From contig CAYZMS010000036.1 in the NCBI GenBank assembly GCA_964479625.1, forward strand, positions 1 through 32,300: DNA of 32,300 nucleotides, given 5' to 3'. The number at the start of each line of letters is the position of its first letter. Positions within the stretch are counted from its first letter, which is position 1. The notes under the pieces were generated by a model that saw only the letters and a program-made list of their open reading frames with translations, had not been told where the DNA came from and ran no database searches. A program made the position numbers and the translations under genes. The DNA is from CAYZMS01 sp964479625. Its GTDB lineage: Bacteria > Bacteroidota > Bacteroidia > Chitinophagales > Saprospiraceae. Below, one piece after another: positions 22,885-29,510 of the stretch.

Positions 22885-24591
22885 ATGAAATACCAAGTAA
22901 ACAGTGTTAACCCGCATGTCATCCCTAATATTGACGAGTGGCCTATTTATTTACTAAGTGAGGATCGCAAGGCCTTTGTCAATGAGATTGACGCCTTCAC
23001 GCTAAAGAAATTACTGCATAAGGATACCGAGGCAGTGACCGATATGATCGCCCAGACGGTTTACCTGGAACGGATCCGAATAAAGGAAGAACTCTGGAAA
23101 GTGGACCCGCCCAAGGAGCGTCAATTCTGGAAAAGGATTCAAAAACAGCTGGTGGCCCATTCTCTGGATCGCCCTGCTGTGGAAGCAGATAAGAATAATC
23201 GCGAATTATTACAGCAGATCATTCACCGCTACTCCGAGGAGATCGTCGGAACCTTCCGAATAAAGACCTTCCTGTTTGCCCGTCGGTTTTTGACTTTTTT
23301 CTTTAACCGTCTGCTGAACACCCGGTTGCGTACCTTTTTCCGCCCGCGAAGAGCAAGACAGGAGTTGTATGAAAAATTGGTCGTGGAAGGAGACCTGGAA
23401 ACCATTCGAAAGTTGATGCTGGAAGGGACGGTCGTGATCGTACCCACCCACTTTAGCAACCTCGACTCTATTCTTATCGGCTATGCTTTGGATGCCGTAG
23501 TAGGGCTACCCTCTTTTAGTTACGGAGCCGGGCTCAATTTGTACAATACCGGCTATACGGCTTACTTTATGAATCGCCTTGGCGCTTATCGCATCGACCG
23601 GCGGAAAAAGAATCCCATATATCTGGAAACCCTTAAAGCCATGTCTAAACTCTCCATCGAGAGAGGTACCAACAACCTTTTCTTTCCTGGAGGGACCCGC
23701 TCCCGCTCCGGTAATTTGGAGACAAAATTGAAGTTGGGACTGCTAAGTACGGTGGTAGAGGCACAGCGTGCTACTTATCAAAAGGGAGAAAACCGCAAGG
23801 TCTTTATCGTACCCTTGGTCCTGGGGTATCACTTTGTACTGGAAGCACAGTTTTTGATCCAGCAGCACCTGAAAAGAATGGGTAAGGAACGGTTTATTAA
23901 ATCCAAGGATGACTTCTATAGCCCTTTAAAAGTGTTGCGTTTTGCGTGGAAGGTCCTTTCGGAAGGGAATGAGATCGTTTTATCTTTTGGTCGCCCGATG
24001 GACGTACTGGGTAACCCGGTGGATGCAAAAGGGAAAAGTTATGATCAATATGGCAACGAGATCAACCTGCGTTCTTATTTTGAATACAAGGGAACAGTAA
24101 ATGCCGACCTGCAAAGGGAATCAGAATACACGCGATTACTGGGAGAAAGGATCGTTGAGCGCTATCATAAAGACAATATGGTGCTGAGCAGTCACCTGGT
24201 CGCCTTTTCCGCCTTTCAATTACTGAAGCAAAAGAATCCGAGACTGGATCTTTACGGAGTGCTAAGGCAACCTACCGAAGATTATGTCTTTAAACCTGAA
24301 CAACTGACCCGGGTAGTAGAACAGGTAAGGGATAAACTGCTGCGGATGGAGGCTGAAGGAGCAATCAAATTGATTGATGTCCTGAAGGGAGATATTCAAT
24401 CGATCATTTTGGAAGGGATTCAACGACTGGGGACCTTCCACCTAAAAAAGCCCTTGAAGTTTGATAAAAAAGGGCAAATCATAAGTGAAAACTTTTACCT
24501 CTTGTATTATTACCATAACCGGTTAGAAAATTATCAACTGGATAAAGTGATCGAATGGGAAGCTGAGCCCATCGTAGAGGCGATGATCTAA
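22885..24591 (+). CDS. PlsB-like glycerol-3-phosphate O-acyltransferase family protein
   Basis: Membrane-associated acyltransferase, probably adding an acyl chain to glycerol 3-phosphate or a related lipid precursor. The catalytic motif H-x4-D is present as HFSNLD (His189, Asp194), block II as GAYRIDR (233-239), and block III as FFPGGTRSRSG (266-276). That last motif resembles the GGRSRTG of PlsB/GPAT more than the PEGTRS of PlsC. Flanking regions are long: about 185 residues before the catalytic core and about 200 after it, giving 568 aa against ~250 for PlsC and ~800 for PlsB. Residues 126-150 are hydrophobic and basic (FLFARRFLTFFFNRLL) and probably anchor it to the membrane. It follows engB by 5 bp and precedes the channel by 11 bp. 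glpK nearby can supply glycerol 3-phosphate. Confidence 0.85.
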   Translation: MKYQVNSVNPHVIPNIDEWPIYLLSEDRKAFVNEIDAFTLKKLLHKDTEAVTDMIAQTVYLERIRIKEELWKVDPPKERQFWKRIQKQLVAHSLDRPAVEADKNNRELLQQIIHRYSEEIVGTFRIKTFLFARRFLTFFFNRLLNTRLRTFFRPRRARQELYEKLVVEGDLETIRKLMLEGTVVIVPTHFSNLDSILIGYALDAVVGLPSFSYGAGLNLYNTGYTAYFMNRLGAYRIDRRKKNPIYLETLKAMSKLSIERGTNNLFFPGGTRSRSGNLETKLKLGLLSTVVEAQRATYQKGENRKVFIVPLVLGYHFVLEAQFLIQQHLKRMGKERFIKSKDDFYSPLKVLRFAWKVLSEGNEIVLSFGRPMDVLGNPVDAKGKSYDQYGNEINLRSYFEYKGTVNADLQRESEYTRLLGERIVERYHKDNMVLSSHLVAFSAFQLLKQKNPRLDLYGVLRQPTEDYVFKPEQLTRVVEQVRDKLLRMEAEGAIKLIDVLKGDIQSIILEGIQRLGTFHLKKPLKFDKKGQIISENFYLLYYYHNRLENYQLDKVIEWEAEPIVEAMI

Positions 24592-24602
24592 CCTGTAACC
24601 CA

Positions 24603-25313
24603 ATGAAACAGTTTTTTCTTTCAGAAAAGAATATGATGATCGCCATTATCATCAATGCGGTCATCATATTTCTGTTGTATTTCCTCCGGTTTGAGCATAA
24701 CTTTTGGCTGGAAGTTGTTGATCAGTCCTTCATATTGTTATTCTTGCTTGAAGCCGTAGTGAAGATACGGGTAATGGGAGCGAAGAACTATTTCGCACGG
24801 GGCTGGAATCGATTTGATTTTACCATTGTGATGTTAAGCCTACCTTCCCTGCTTATTTTTTTTTTACCCATCCCCGATACTTTTTTGCTGATCATCTTAA
24901 GGTTGTTCCGTCTTATCCGGTTGCTGCGTTTTATTCGCTTTATCCCCAATATGGTTCAGATCATGAGTGGGCTCGGCAGGGCCCTGAAGGCTTCTGTTTC
25001 TGTGTTGATGGCTTTGTTTTTTTTGAATTTTTTGCTGGCCATGCTAACCTGCCATTTTTTTGCCGATACAACTCCTCAATATTTTGGGGATCCGTTGATC
25101 TCGGCCTATTCCATTTTTCAGTTGTTTACCATCGAAGTATGGAATGAAATCCCTGCAGAGATCTCCGAAAAATTGAACAATGAATTATTTACCTGGTTGA
25201 CCCGTTTCTATTTCGGGACGGTCGTTTTAATCGGCGAGATTTTCGGGATATCCCTGGCCAATGCAGTGTTCGTGGATGAAATGACAATAGATAATAACCG
25301 TCTTTTAGAATAG
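24603..25313 (+). CDS. Single-domain voltage-gated cation channel (NaChBac-like), frame cut by TAG
   Basis: Predicted tetrameric inner-membrane cation channel subunit with six spans. S1 is about 12-29, S2 36-55 (with Glu50), S3 70-90 after the typical WNRFDF, and S4 96-114 with arginines every third residue (Arg100, 103, 106, 109, 112). S5 is about 131-150, the pore helix and filter 168-182 with TIEVW at 176-180 (compare TLESW in bacterial sodium channels), and S6 199-223. The frame stops at TAG (25311-25313) after 236 codons. Without interruption it would continue for 21 codons as a coiled coil (next entry), as in NaChBac-type channels whose C-terminal coiled coil assembles the tetramer. The core is intact, so this may be a slightly truncated channel, a readthrough gene or a sequence error. 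Ion selectivity is not certain. Confidence 0.85.
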   Translation: MKQFFLSEKNMMIAIIINAVIIFLLYFLRFEHNFWLEVVDQSFILLFLLEAVVKIRVMGAKNYFARGWNRFDFTIVMLSLPSLLIFFLPIPDTFLLIILRLFRLIRLLRFIRFIPNMVQIMSGLGRALKASVSVLMALFFLNFLLAMLTCHFFADTTPQYFGDPLISAYSIFQLFTIEVWNEIPAEISEKLNNELFTWLTRFYFGTVVLIGEIFGISLANAVFVDEMTIDNNRLLE

Positions 25314-25379
25314 AAAATCGACCAATTACAGCAGGAAATTGCAGCACTGAAGCAATTTCTGGAAAAGTGTGAACAATGA
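25314..25379 (+). other. In-frame coiled-coil extension of the channel after the TAG
   Basis: Directly after the TAG the same frame reads KIDQLQQEIAALKQFLEKCE plus Gln, then TGA at 25377-25379. Hydrophobic residues sit at perfect 3-4 spacing (I, L, I, L, L), continuing from a Leu just before the TAG. The TGA overlaps the ATG of the exonuclease as ATGA, the usual signature of translationally coupled genes. Both facts suggest that the original reading frame ended here. Confidence 0.75.
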
Positions 25380-25918
25380 ATTTCATCATATTCGACCTGG
25401 AAGCCACGTGCTGGCGTGGCCGCCCGCCCTCCAAGGTGCAGGAGATCATTGAAATTGGTGCCATTTTTATCAATGGCTATGGAGAAGTGGAGGGAGCTTT
25501 CAATCGGTTTGTTCGCCCCATTCTTAACCCAAACCTTTCCGCTTTCTGTCAGGAATTAACCTCTATTCGTCAGGAAGAAGTGGACCGGGCTTCCCTCTTT
25601 CCGCAAGTGATCGAAGATTTCCAGGATTGGGGACGGATGTTCGAGGAAGATTACCTGCTTTGCAGTTGGGGGAGCTTCGATAAGCGAATGTTAATTCAGG
25701 ATTGCGAATTACATCAACTGGAAACGGATTGGGCCGAACCCCATATTAACCTGAAACAACAGTATCAGGAGCTTAAGCGCCTGCGGAACCCCGCCGGGCT
25801 GCGGCGCTCGGTAGAAAAGGAAGGTTTTGAGTTTACAGGTACCCACCATCGCGGTATCGATGATGCCGAGAATTTAGCAAAGGTCTTCACCAAATACCTG
25901 GATGAGTGGCGTTTCTAG
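25376..25918 (+). CDS. DEDDh 3'-5' exonuclease (RNase T / ERI-1-like)
   Basis: Predicted metal-dependent 3'-5' exonuclease acting on RNA or DNA ends. All DEDDh residues are visible: Asp7 and Glu9 in FDLEATCW (motif I), Asp102 in SWGSFDKRML (motif II), and His158 and Asp163 in HHRGIDDAENLAKVF (motif III). The DLEATCW form of motif I and the compact 180-aa length fit the ERI-1/KapD-like subgroup rather than DNA polymerase epsilon subunits. The ATG at 25376 overlaps the TGA of the channel's extended frame by 4 bp. Its 3' end overlaps the GTG start of the flippase by 13 bp, so it is embedded in the operon. It ends in TAG, showing TAG is used as a normal stop here. Confidence 0.92.
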   Translation: MNFIIFDLEATCWRGRPPSKVQEIIEIGAIFINGYGEVEGAFNRFVRPILNPNLSAFCQELTSIRQEEVDRASLFPQVIEDFQDWGRMFEEDYLLCSWGSFDKRMLIQDCELHQLETDWAEPHINLKQQYQELKRLRNPAGLRRSVEKEGFEFTGTHHRGIDDAENLAKVFTKYLDEWRF

Positions 25919-27210
25919 ATAATGCCAGGGCAATGCAGGCCTTTCATCTGATGCGGCAAGGCAGCATAATCTTGCTGGCCATATTTCTTGCGCGTTCCAA
26001 TTTGACTGAATCAGAGATCGGCTTATGGGAACAACTCAACTATGTTGGGTATACCCTTAGTTTTTTCTGGGTTACCGGTCTTGTACAAGGCATGCTGACC
26101 AGGCACGCTGATCTATCCGTAGAGGAACGGAGGCGGTTTTACCGCTCTGCCTACTACGTTTTTTTAGCCCTTGGTATATTAACCACTGTTGCGGGGCTCC
26201 TATTCGAAAGGCCTTTAGCGCTTTTCCTGACCACCAAAGGTGATCTGCAGTATTTACCATTGTACTTGGTGTATATGGGTATTAACCTCCCAACCTACCT
26301 GGTCGAAAATTTTTATTTATTGGAAAAACGACCGAAGGGGATTGTACTATTCGGGCTGTTTGCTTTTGGTTTACAATTAGTGGTAGTCTTAACCCCCGTG
26401 CTATTGGGCTACGAATTTATTGTTAGTTTTTATGGATTGATCGGGTTGGGTATCCTAAAGCATTTTTGGTTATTGGGATGGCTTTGGAAGAATAGTCATA
26501 GCGGAGAGGTCGATCTTCAACCGTGGTTATGGTTGAGCCTTCCATTGATGGGGTATGCTCTAATGGGCGGCTTAATACAGTCATCCGATGGATGGGTGGT
26601 CAATTATTGGTTTAAGGGGGATGAAGGACAATTTGCCCTTTTTCGCTATGGTGCCCGGGAATTTCCCTTATCTGTTGCTCTGGCATCGGCATTAAGCGCG
26701 GCTCTCCTGCCGGAGATATCATCCGATATGGCCTTGGGTTTAAAGACTTTAAGGGTTAAATCCCTGCGTTTGATGCATTGGTTGTTTCCCCTTTCAGCAG
26801 TTCTACTGCTCAGTAGTCATTGGTTTTTTCCCCTGGTCTTTCGACCGGGATTTGAGGAGAGTGCCGCTGTTTTTAATACCTTTTTATTGATCCTGATCCC
26901 CCGAATGGTCTTTGCCCGAACTGTTTTGATCGGTCTTAAGGATAATGTGAGTGTACTTTGGTTCTCCGGGTTTGAATTGGTTGCGAACCTTATTTTAAGT
27001 TTGTTACTTGTCGCTCCCTTGGGCATCAATGGGGTAGCTATTGGTACCTTCCTGGCTTTTGTGTTGGAAAAAGTACTTATGGTAGGGCGGCTGGTTCGAA
27101 AGCATGGGGTTCAGCCTAAACAATATTTCCGCCTGGATTGGTGGTGCGCTTACAGTTTGCTGTTGTTATTCGTTTATTACCTGGTAGATTGGAGCCCCTG
27201 GGTGTTTTAA
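25906..27210 (+). CDS. Polysaccharide (O-antigen/teichoic acid) flippase-like membrane protein
   Basis: Inner-membrane protein of the MATE/oligosaccharide-flippase (Wzx/PST) type, which would move lipid-linked glycans across the membrane. It has about 12 hydrophobic spans over 434 residues, with family-like segments: RQGSIILLAIFLARSNLTESEIGLWEQLNYVGY near the start, PTYLVENFYLLEKRP, and GINGVAIGTFLAFVLEKVLM near the end. The GTG at 25906 is chosen because it adds the N-terminal MAFLDNARAMQAF segment before span 1, and an in-frame TGA lies immediately upstream. An ATG at 25933 is the alternative. It overlaps the exonuclease by 13 bp. No glycosyltransferases adjoin, so its glycan substrate is unknown. 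Confidence 0.85.
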   Translation: MAFLDNARAMQAFHLMRQGSIILLAIFLARSNLTESEIGLWEQLNYVGYTLSFFWVTGLVQGMLTRHADLSVEERRRFYRSAYYVFLALGILTTVAGLLFERPLALFLTTKGDLQYLPLYLVYMGINLPTYLVENFYLLEKRPKGIVLFGLFAFGLQLVVVLTPVLLGYEFIVSFYGLIGLGILKHFWLLGWLWKNSHSGEVDLQPWLWLSLPLMGYALMGGLIQSSDGWVVNYWFKGDEGQFALFRYGAREFPLSVALASALSAALLPEISSDMALGLKTLRVKSLRLMHWLFPLSAVLLLSSHWFFPLVFRPGFEESAAVFNTFLLILIPRMVFARTVLIGLKDNVSVLWFSGFELVANLILSLLLVAPLGINGVAIGTFLAFVLEKVLMVGRLVRKHGVQPKQYFRLDWWCAYSLLLLFVYYLVDWSPWVF

Positions 27211-27327
27211 TTTTTCACGCGGCGGTCGCGGAGGGTGCGATGGTCGCGGCGGTAGAGTTGGGTTTCACGCGGAGGATCGCAGCGGATCGTTACGTTCGTT
27301 ACGTGAAAAAATTACTTTCGTCTTCAC
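27211..27327. repeat. GGTCGC-rich repeat element, copy 1, with 9-bp terminal inverted repeats
   Basis: TTTTTCACG (27211-27219) is exactly inverted as CGTGAAAAA (27302-27310), enclosing 100 bp. Inside are two units of about 50 bp, each starting TTTCACGCGG (27213, 27263). The right flank ATTACTTTCGTCTTCAC after the inverted repeat matches the flank of the copy at 31989. It starts one base after the flippase stop and ends about 17 bp before the cupin ATG. Confidence 0.8.
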
Positions 27328-27344
27328 TTTCGAAAAATAAAACC

Positions 27345-27710
27345 ATGTCTCCATTCGTCTTTCAACAGCATTTGGAACAAGAATCCCTCACGAGGGAGCG
27401 TTGCTACATTTATGAGGTCTTTAACCAACCTGAATTTGAGGATTTCTCACTGGCTCGTGCCCGGGTGGAAGCAGGAGTGACAACTAAGCTGCACCTAGTG
27501 GAGGGGGCGACTGAAGCTTACTACATTCTTTCCGGGCTTGGCCGGGTAGAAGTGGATGGAAGTGATCAGGGGCTGGTCAAAAAGGGAGATGTGGTGGTCA
27601 TACCGCCAGGTGTACCTCAACGCATATCCAACGTAGGAGAAGAGGACCTGGTTTTTTTGTGTGTGGTCGCACCGCGGTTTAATATAGACCGGTATCAAAA
27701 GTTGGAGTGA
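27345..27710 (+). CDS. Small cupin-domain protein
   Basis: A single beta-barrel cupin of 121 aa, function unknown. I start at the ATG at 27345 (MSPFVFQQHLEQES); the open frame extends upstream only through the repeat element and does not look coding. Motif 1 is AGVTTKLHLVEGATEAYYILSGLGRVEV (His50, Glu57) and motif 2 GDVVVIPPGVPQRISN (Gln92, Asn96). The second motif-1 His and the motif-2 His of canonical metal cupins are missing; Val and Gln stand in their places. The end CVVAPRFNIDRYQKLE matches a cupin subgroup with PQRI and CxxPRF wording. Metal binding is therefore uncertain. It lies between a repeat element and gldA and may be transcribed alone. Confidence 0.85.
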   Translation: MSPFVFQQHLEQESLTRERCYIYEVFNQPEFEDFSLARARVEAGVTTKLHLVEGATEAYYILSGLGRVEVDGSDQGLVKKGDVVVIPPGVPQRISNVGEEDLVFLCVVAPRFNIDRYQKLE

Positions 27711-27875
27711 GGTGGAGAGTAGACCATTGATCAGGGCAATGAAACTGAAAATGACCGGCCCTATGATTATCAGATAAACCTACAACGCATTAAAAGAATT
27801 TAGTTGACTATTCAGAGTAGAGGTGCTCTTTGTTTTACCACTAATTCTAAAAATTGGAATAATTCAACCTACGCT

Positions 27876-28781
27876 ATGGGCATTCAAGTCGACGGATTGA
27901 CCAAAATGTATGGGACCCAGCGGGCGGTCGATCAGCTTTCCTTTTCGGTAGGGGATGGCCAGGTCGTTGGCTTCCTGGGGCCCAACGGGGCAGGGAAGAC
28001 AACGACCATGAAAATGCTGACCGGCTATCTGGAGCCTACCTCCGGGTCCGCCAAGGTCGGTGGCTTTGAAGTAACGGAACAGGCCAGGGAAGTCCAAAAA
28101 CGGGTAGGCTATTTACCAGAGCACAATCCTCTTTATCTGGATATGTATGTCAAAGAATACCTGGGATTTACAGCCAGCTTGCATGGCTTGCAAAAGGCAG
28201 GTAGAAGAATAGAACATTTAATTGAGGTGACCGGTCTGTTTAATGAACAACACAAGTTGATCGGGGCCCTTTCAAAGGGGTATCGACAACGGGTGGGGCT
28301 TGCCCAGGCCTTACTTCATGACCCGGAGGTGCTGATCTTGGATGAACCAACCTCCGGGTTAGACCCAAACCAGCTGGTGGAGATCCGGGGGTTGATAAAA
28401 AATTTGGGTCGCCAGAAAACCGTTATTTTTTCGACCCATATCATGCAAGAAGTGCAACAACTATGTGACCGGGTGCTGATCATTAATCGTGGAAAGTTGG
28501 TAGCCGATGATCCCATTGAGCAGTTATCGAATCGATTACAGGGAGGAAGAGTCGTTACTATTGCATTTTTGGAACCGGTGACTGTTACTCAACTGGAAAA
28601 AATTAATGGAGTAGACCGGATTCAGCCCTTTGGAGAAACTCGTTTCAGATTGTTTACTGATGGAGAGCGTGATATTCGGGCAGCGGTTTTTCGCTTCGCG
28701 GTGGACCAACAGTTAACTTTGCTCGAATTACATCAGGAGTCGCTTTCAGTGGAAAACGTATTTCAACAACTGACGGCCTGA
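27876..28781 (+). CDS. gldA: Gliding-motility ABC transporter ATPase GldA
   Basis: ATPase of the GldAFG ABC transporter, which in Flavobacterium is associated with gliding motility. I start at the ATG at 27876 (301 aa, MGIQVDGLTKMYG); the in-frame codons upstream lack protein character. Walker A is GPNGAGKTT at 35-43, signature LSKGYRQRVGLAQALL, Walker B VLILDEPTSGLD, and the switch region FSTHIMQEV. YLPEHNPLYLDMYVKEYL and LSKGYRQRVGLAQAL are wording typical of GldA. A C-terminal ~80-residue domain (VVTIAFLEPVTVTQL to SVENVFQQLTA) is as in other GldA-like ATPases. Its permease lies two genes downstream as a fused protein, with an unknown exported protein in between. Confidence 0.92.
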   Translation: MGIQVDGLTKMYGTQRAVDQLSFSVGDGQVVGFLGPNGAGKTTTMKMLTGYLEPTSGSAKVGGFEVTEQAREVQKRVGYLPEHNPLYLDMYVKEYLGFTASLHGLQKAGRRIEHLIEVTGLFNEQHKLIGALSKGYRQRVGLAQALLHDPEVLILDEPTSGLDPNQLVEIRGLIKNLGRQKTVIFSTHIMQEVQQLCDRVLIINRGKLVADDPIEQLSNRLQGGRVVTIAFLEPVTVTQLEKINGVDRIQPFGETRFRLFTDGERDIRAAVFRFAVDQQLTLLELHQESLSVENVFQQLTA

Positions 28782-28800
28782 TCAATCTAGACTTTTTATT

Positions 28801-29475
28801 ATGTACCTCACCAGATGTAGCGGCATTTTATGGTTTTTTTTAATGTTGACTATATACTCCTTGCCGGGCCAGGATTCCATCCGGTTGGATGAGGATTTTG
28901 AGTTTGAGGACGGATGGTACCGCACCTATACCGATTTCAAGGCGAATCGTCCAAATATTCCCTGGGATAATGTACGGCTAGAAAACTTTACGAATCCCAA
29001 AAATGGATCCGTACGTATTCTGAGTATGGCGGATAGCAACGGCGACCCTTTGGAACCCACCCAGTTTTGGGGTTGTGCCTATAGCGGAAAGGTCTTTGTC
29101 CGGGTACCGGCTGATAGTCTGCATAATGAGCTGCCTGTTTTGGCACCTATTCAACTTCTGGGAAATATCTGCTACTTCAGTTACGAAACCATAGATACGG
29201 TCCGTTCCGATATTCGGGCTTATAATCCTTTGACGGGTAAACCTTTTCGGTCAGCTTCAGTGGAGCGTTCAGAATGGGTGATCAAGGATCGCATTTTTCA
29301 ATTTCGGGATGGGGAGGTCTTTCCCATGCGGAAAGAAATTATGCTTAAGTGGCTGGAAGGGGATGCCCAACTTCGGAACGCCCTGGCAGCCCTGGCCGCT
29401 GAGGACCTTTACGATGGTTTGATCCGGGCCGTGGAAGTGTATAATCGAAGGAATCCGGTTTTTATACTCCAATAA
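28801..29475 (+). CDS. Hypothetical exported protein between gldA and gldFG
   Basis: I do not recognise a named family. The N-terminus (MYLTRCSGILWFFLMLTIYSLPGQD) is a probable Sec signal peptide of about 23 residues. The mature ~200 residues begin acidic (DSIRLDEDFEFEDGWYRTY), then mixed beta strands such as PTQFWGCAYSGKVFVRV and QLLGNICYFSYETID, and end in a helical region (LKWLEGDAQLRNALAALAAEDLYDGLIRAVEVYNRR). No lipobox, transmembrane span or T9SS tail. It is 19 bp after gldA and 35 bp before gldFG on the same strand, so it is probably co-transcribed with them, suggesting a link to the transporter or envelope. That link is inference. Confidence 0.8.
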   Translation: MYLTRCSGILWFFLMLTIYSLPGQDSIRLDEDFEFEDGWYRTYTDFKANRPNIPWDNVRLENFTNPKNGSVRILSMADSNGDPLEPTQFWGCAYSGKVFVRVPADSLHNELPVLAPIQLLGNICYFSYETIDTVRSDIRAYNPLTGKPFRSASVERSEWVIKDRIFQFRDGEVFPMRKEIMLKWLEGDAQLRNALAALAAEDLYDGLIRAVEVYNRRNPVFILQ

Positions 29476-29510
29476 AATTGGAAGGTCAAATCCGATAACC
29501 AAATAATCCC

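Noticed and set aside
25314..25379. Genome-wide reassignment of TAG or pyrrolysine insertion
   Set aside because: Other genes here, including the adjacent exonuclease, the sorting-tail protein and the channel's neighbourhood, use TAG as an ordinary stop, and no pyl genes are seen.
27138..27344. 69-residue N-terminal extension of the cupin
   Set aside because: It is translated repeat element and the end of the flippase gene in another frame; the cupin fold begins at the ATG at 27345.
27804..27875. 24-residue N-terminal extension of GldA
   Set aside because: It has a non-ATG start and no homology-like features; GldA proteins begin with the segment at the ATG at 27876.
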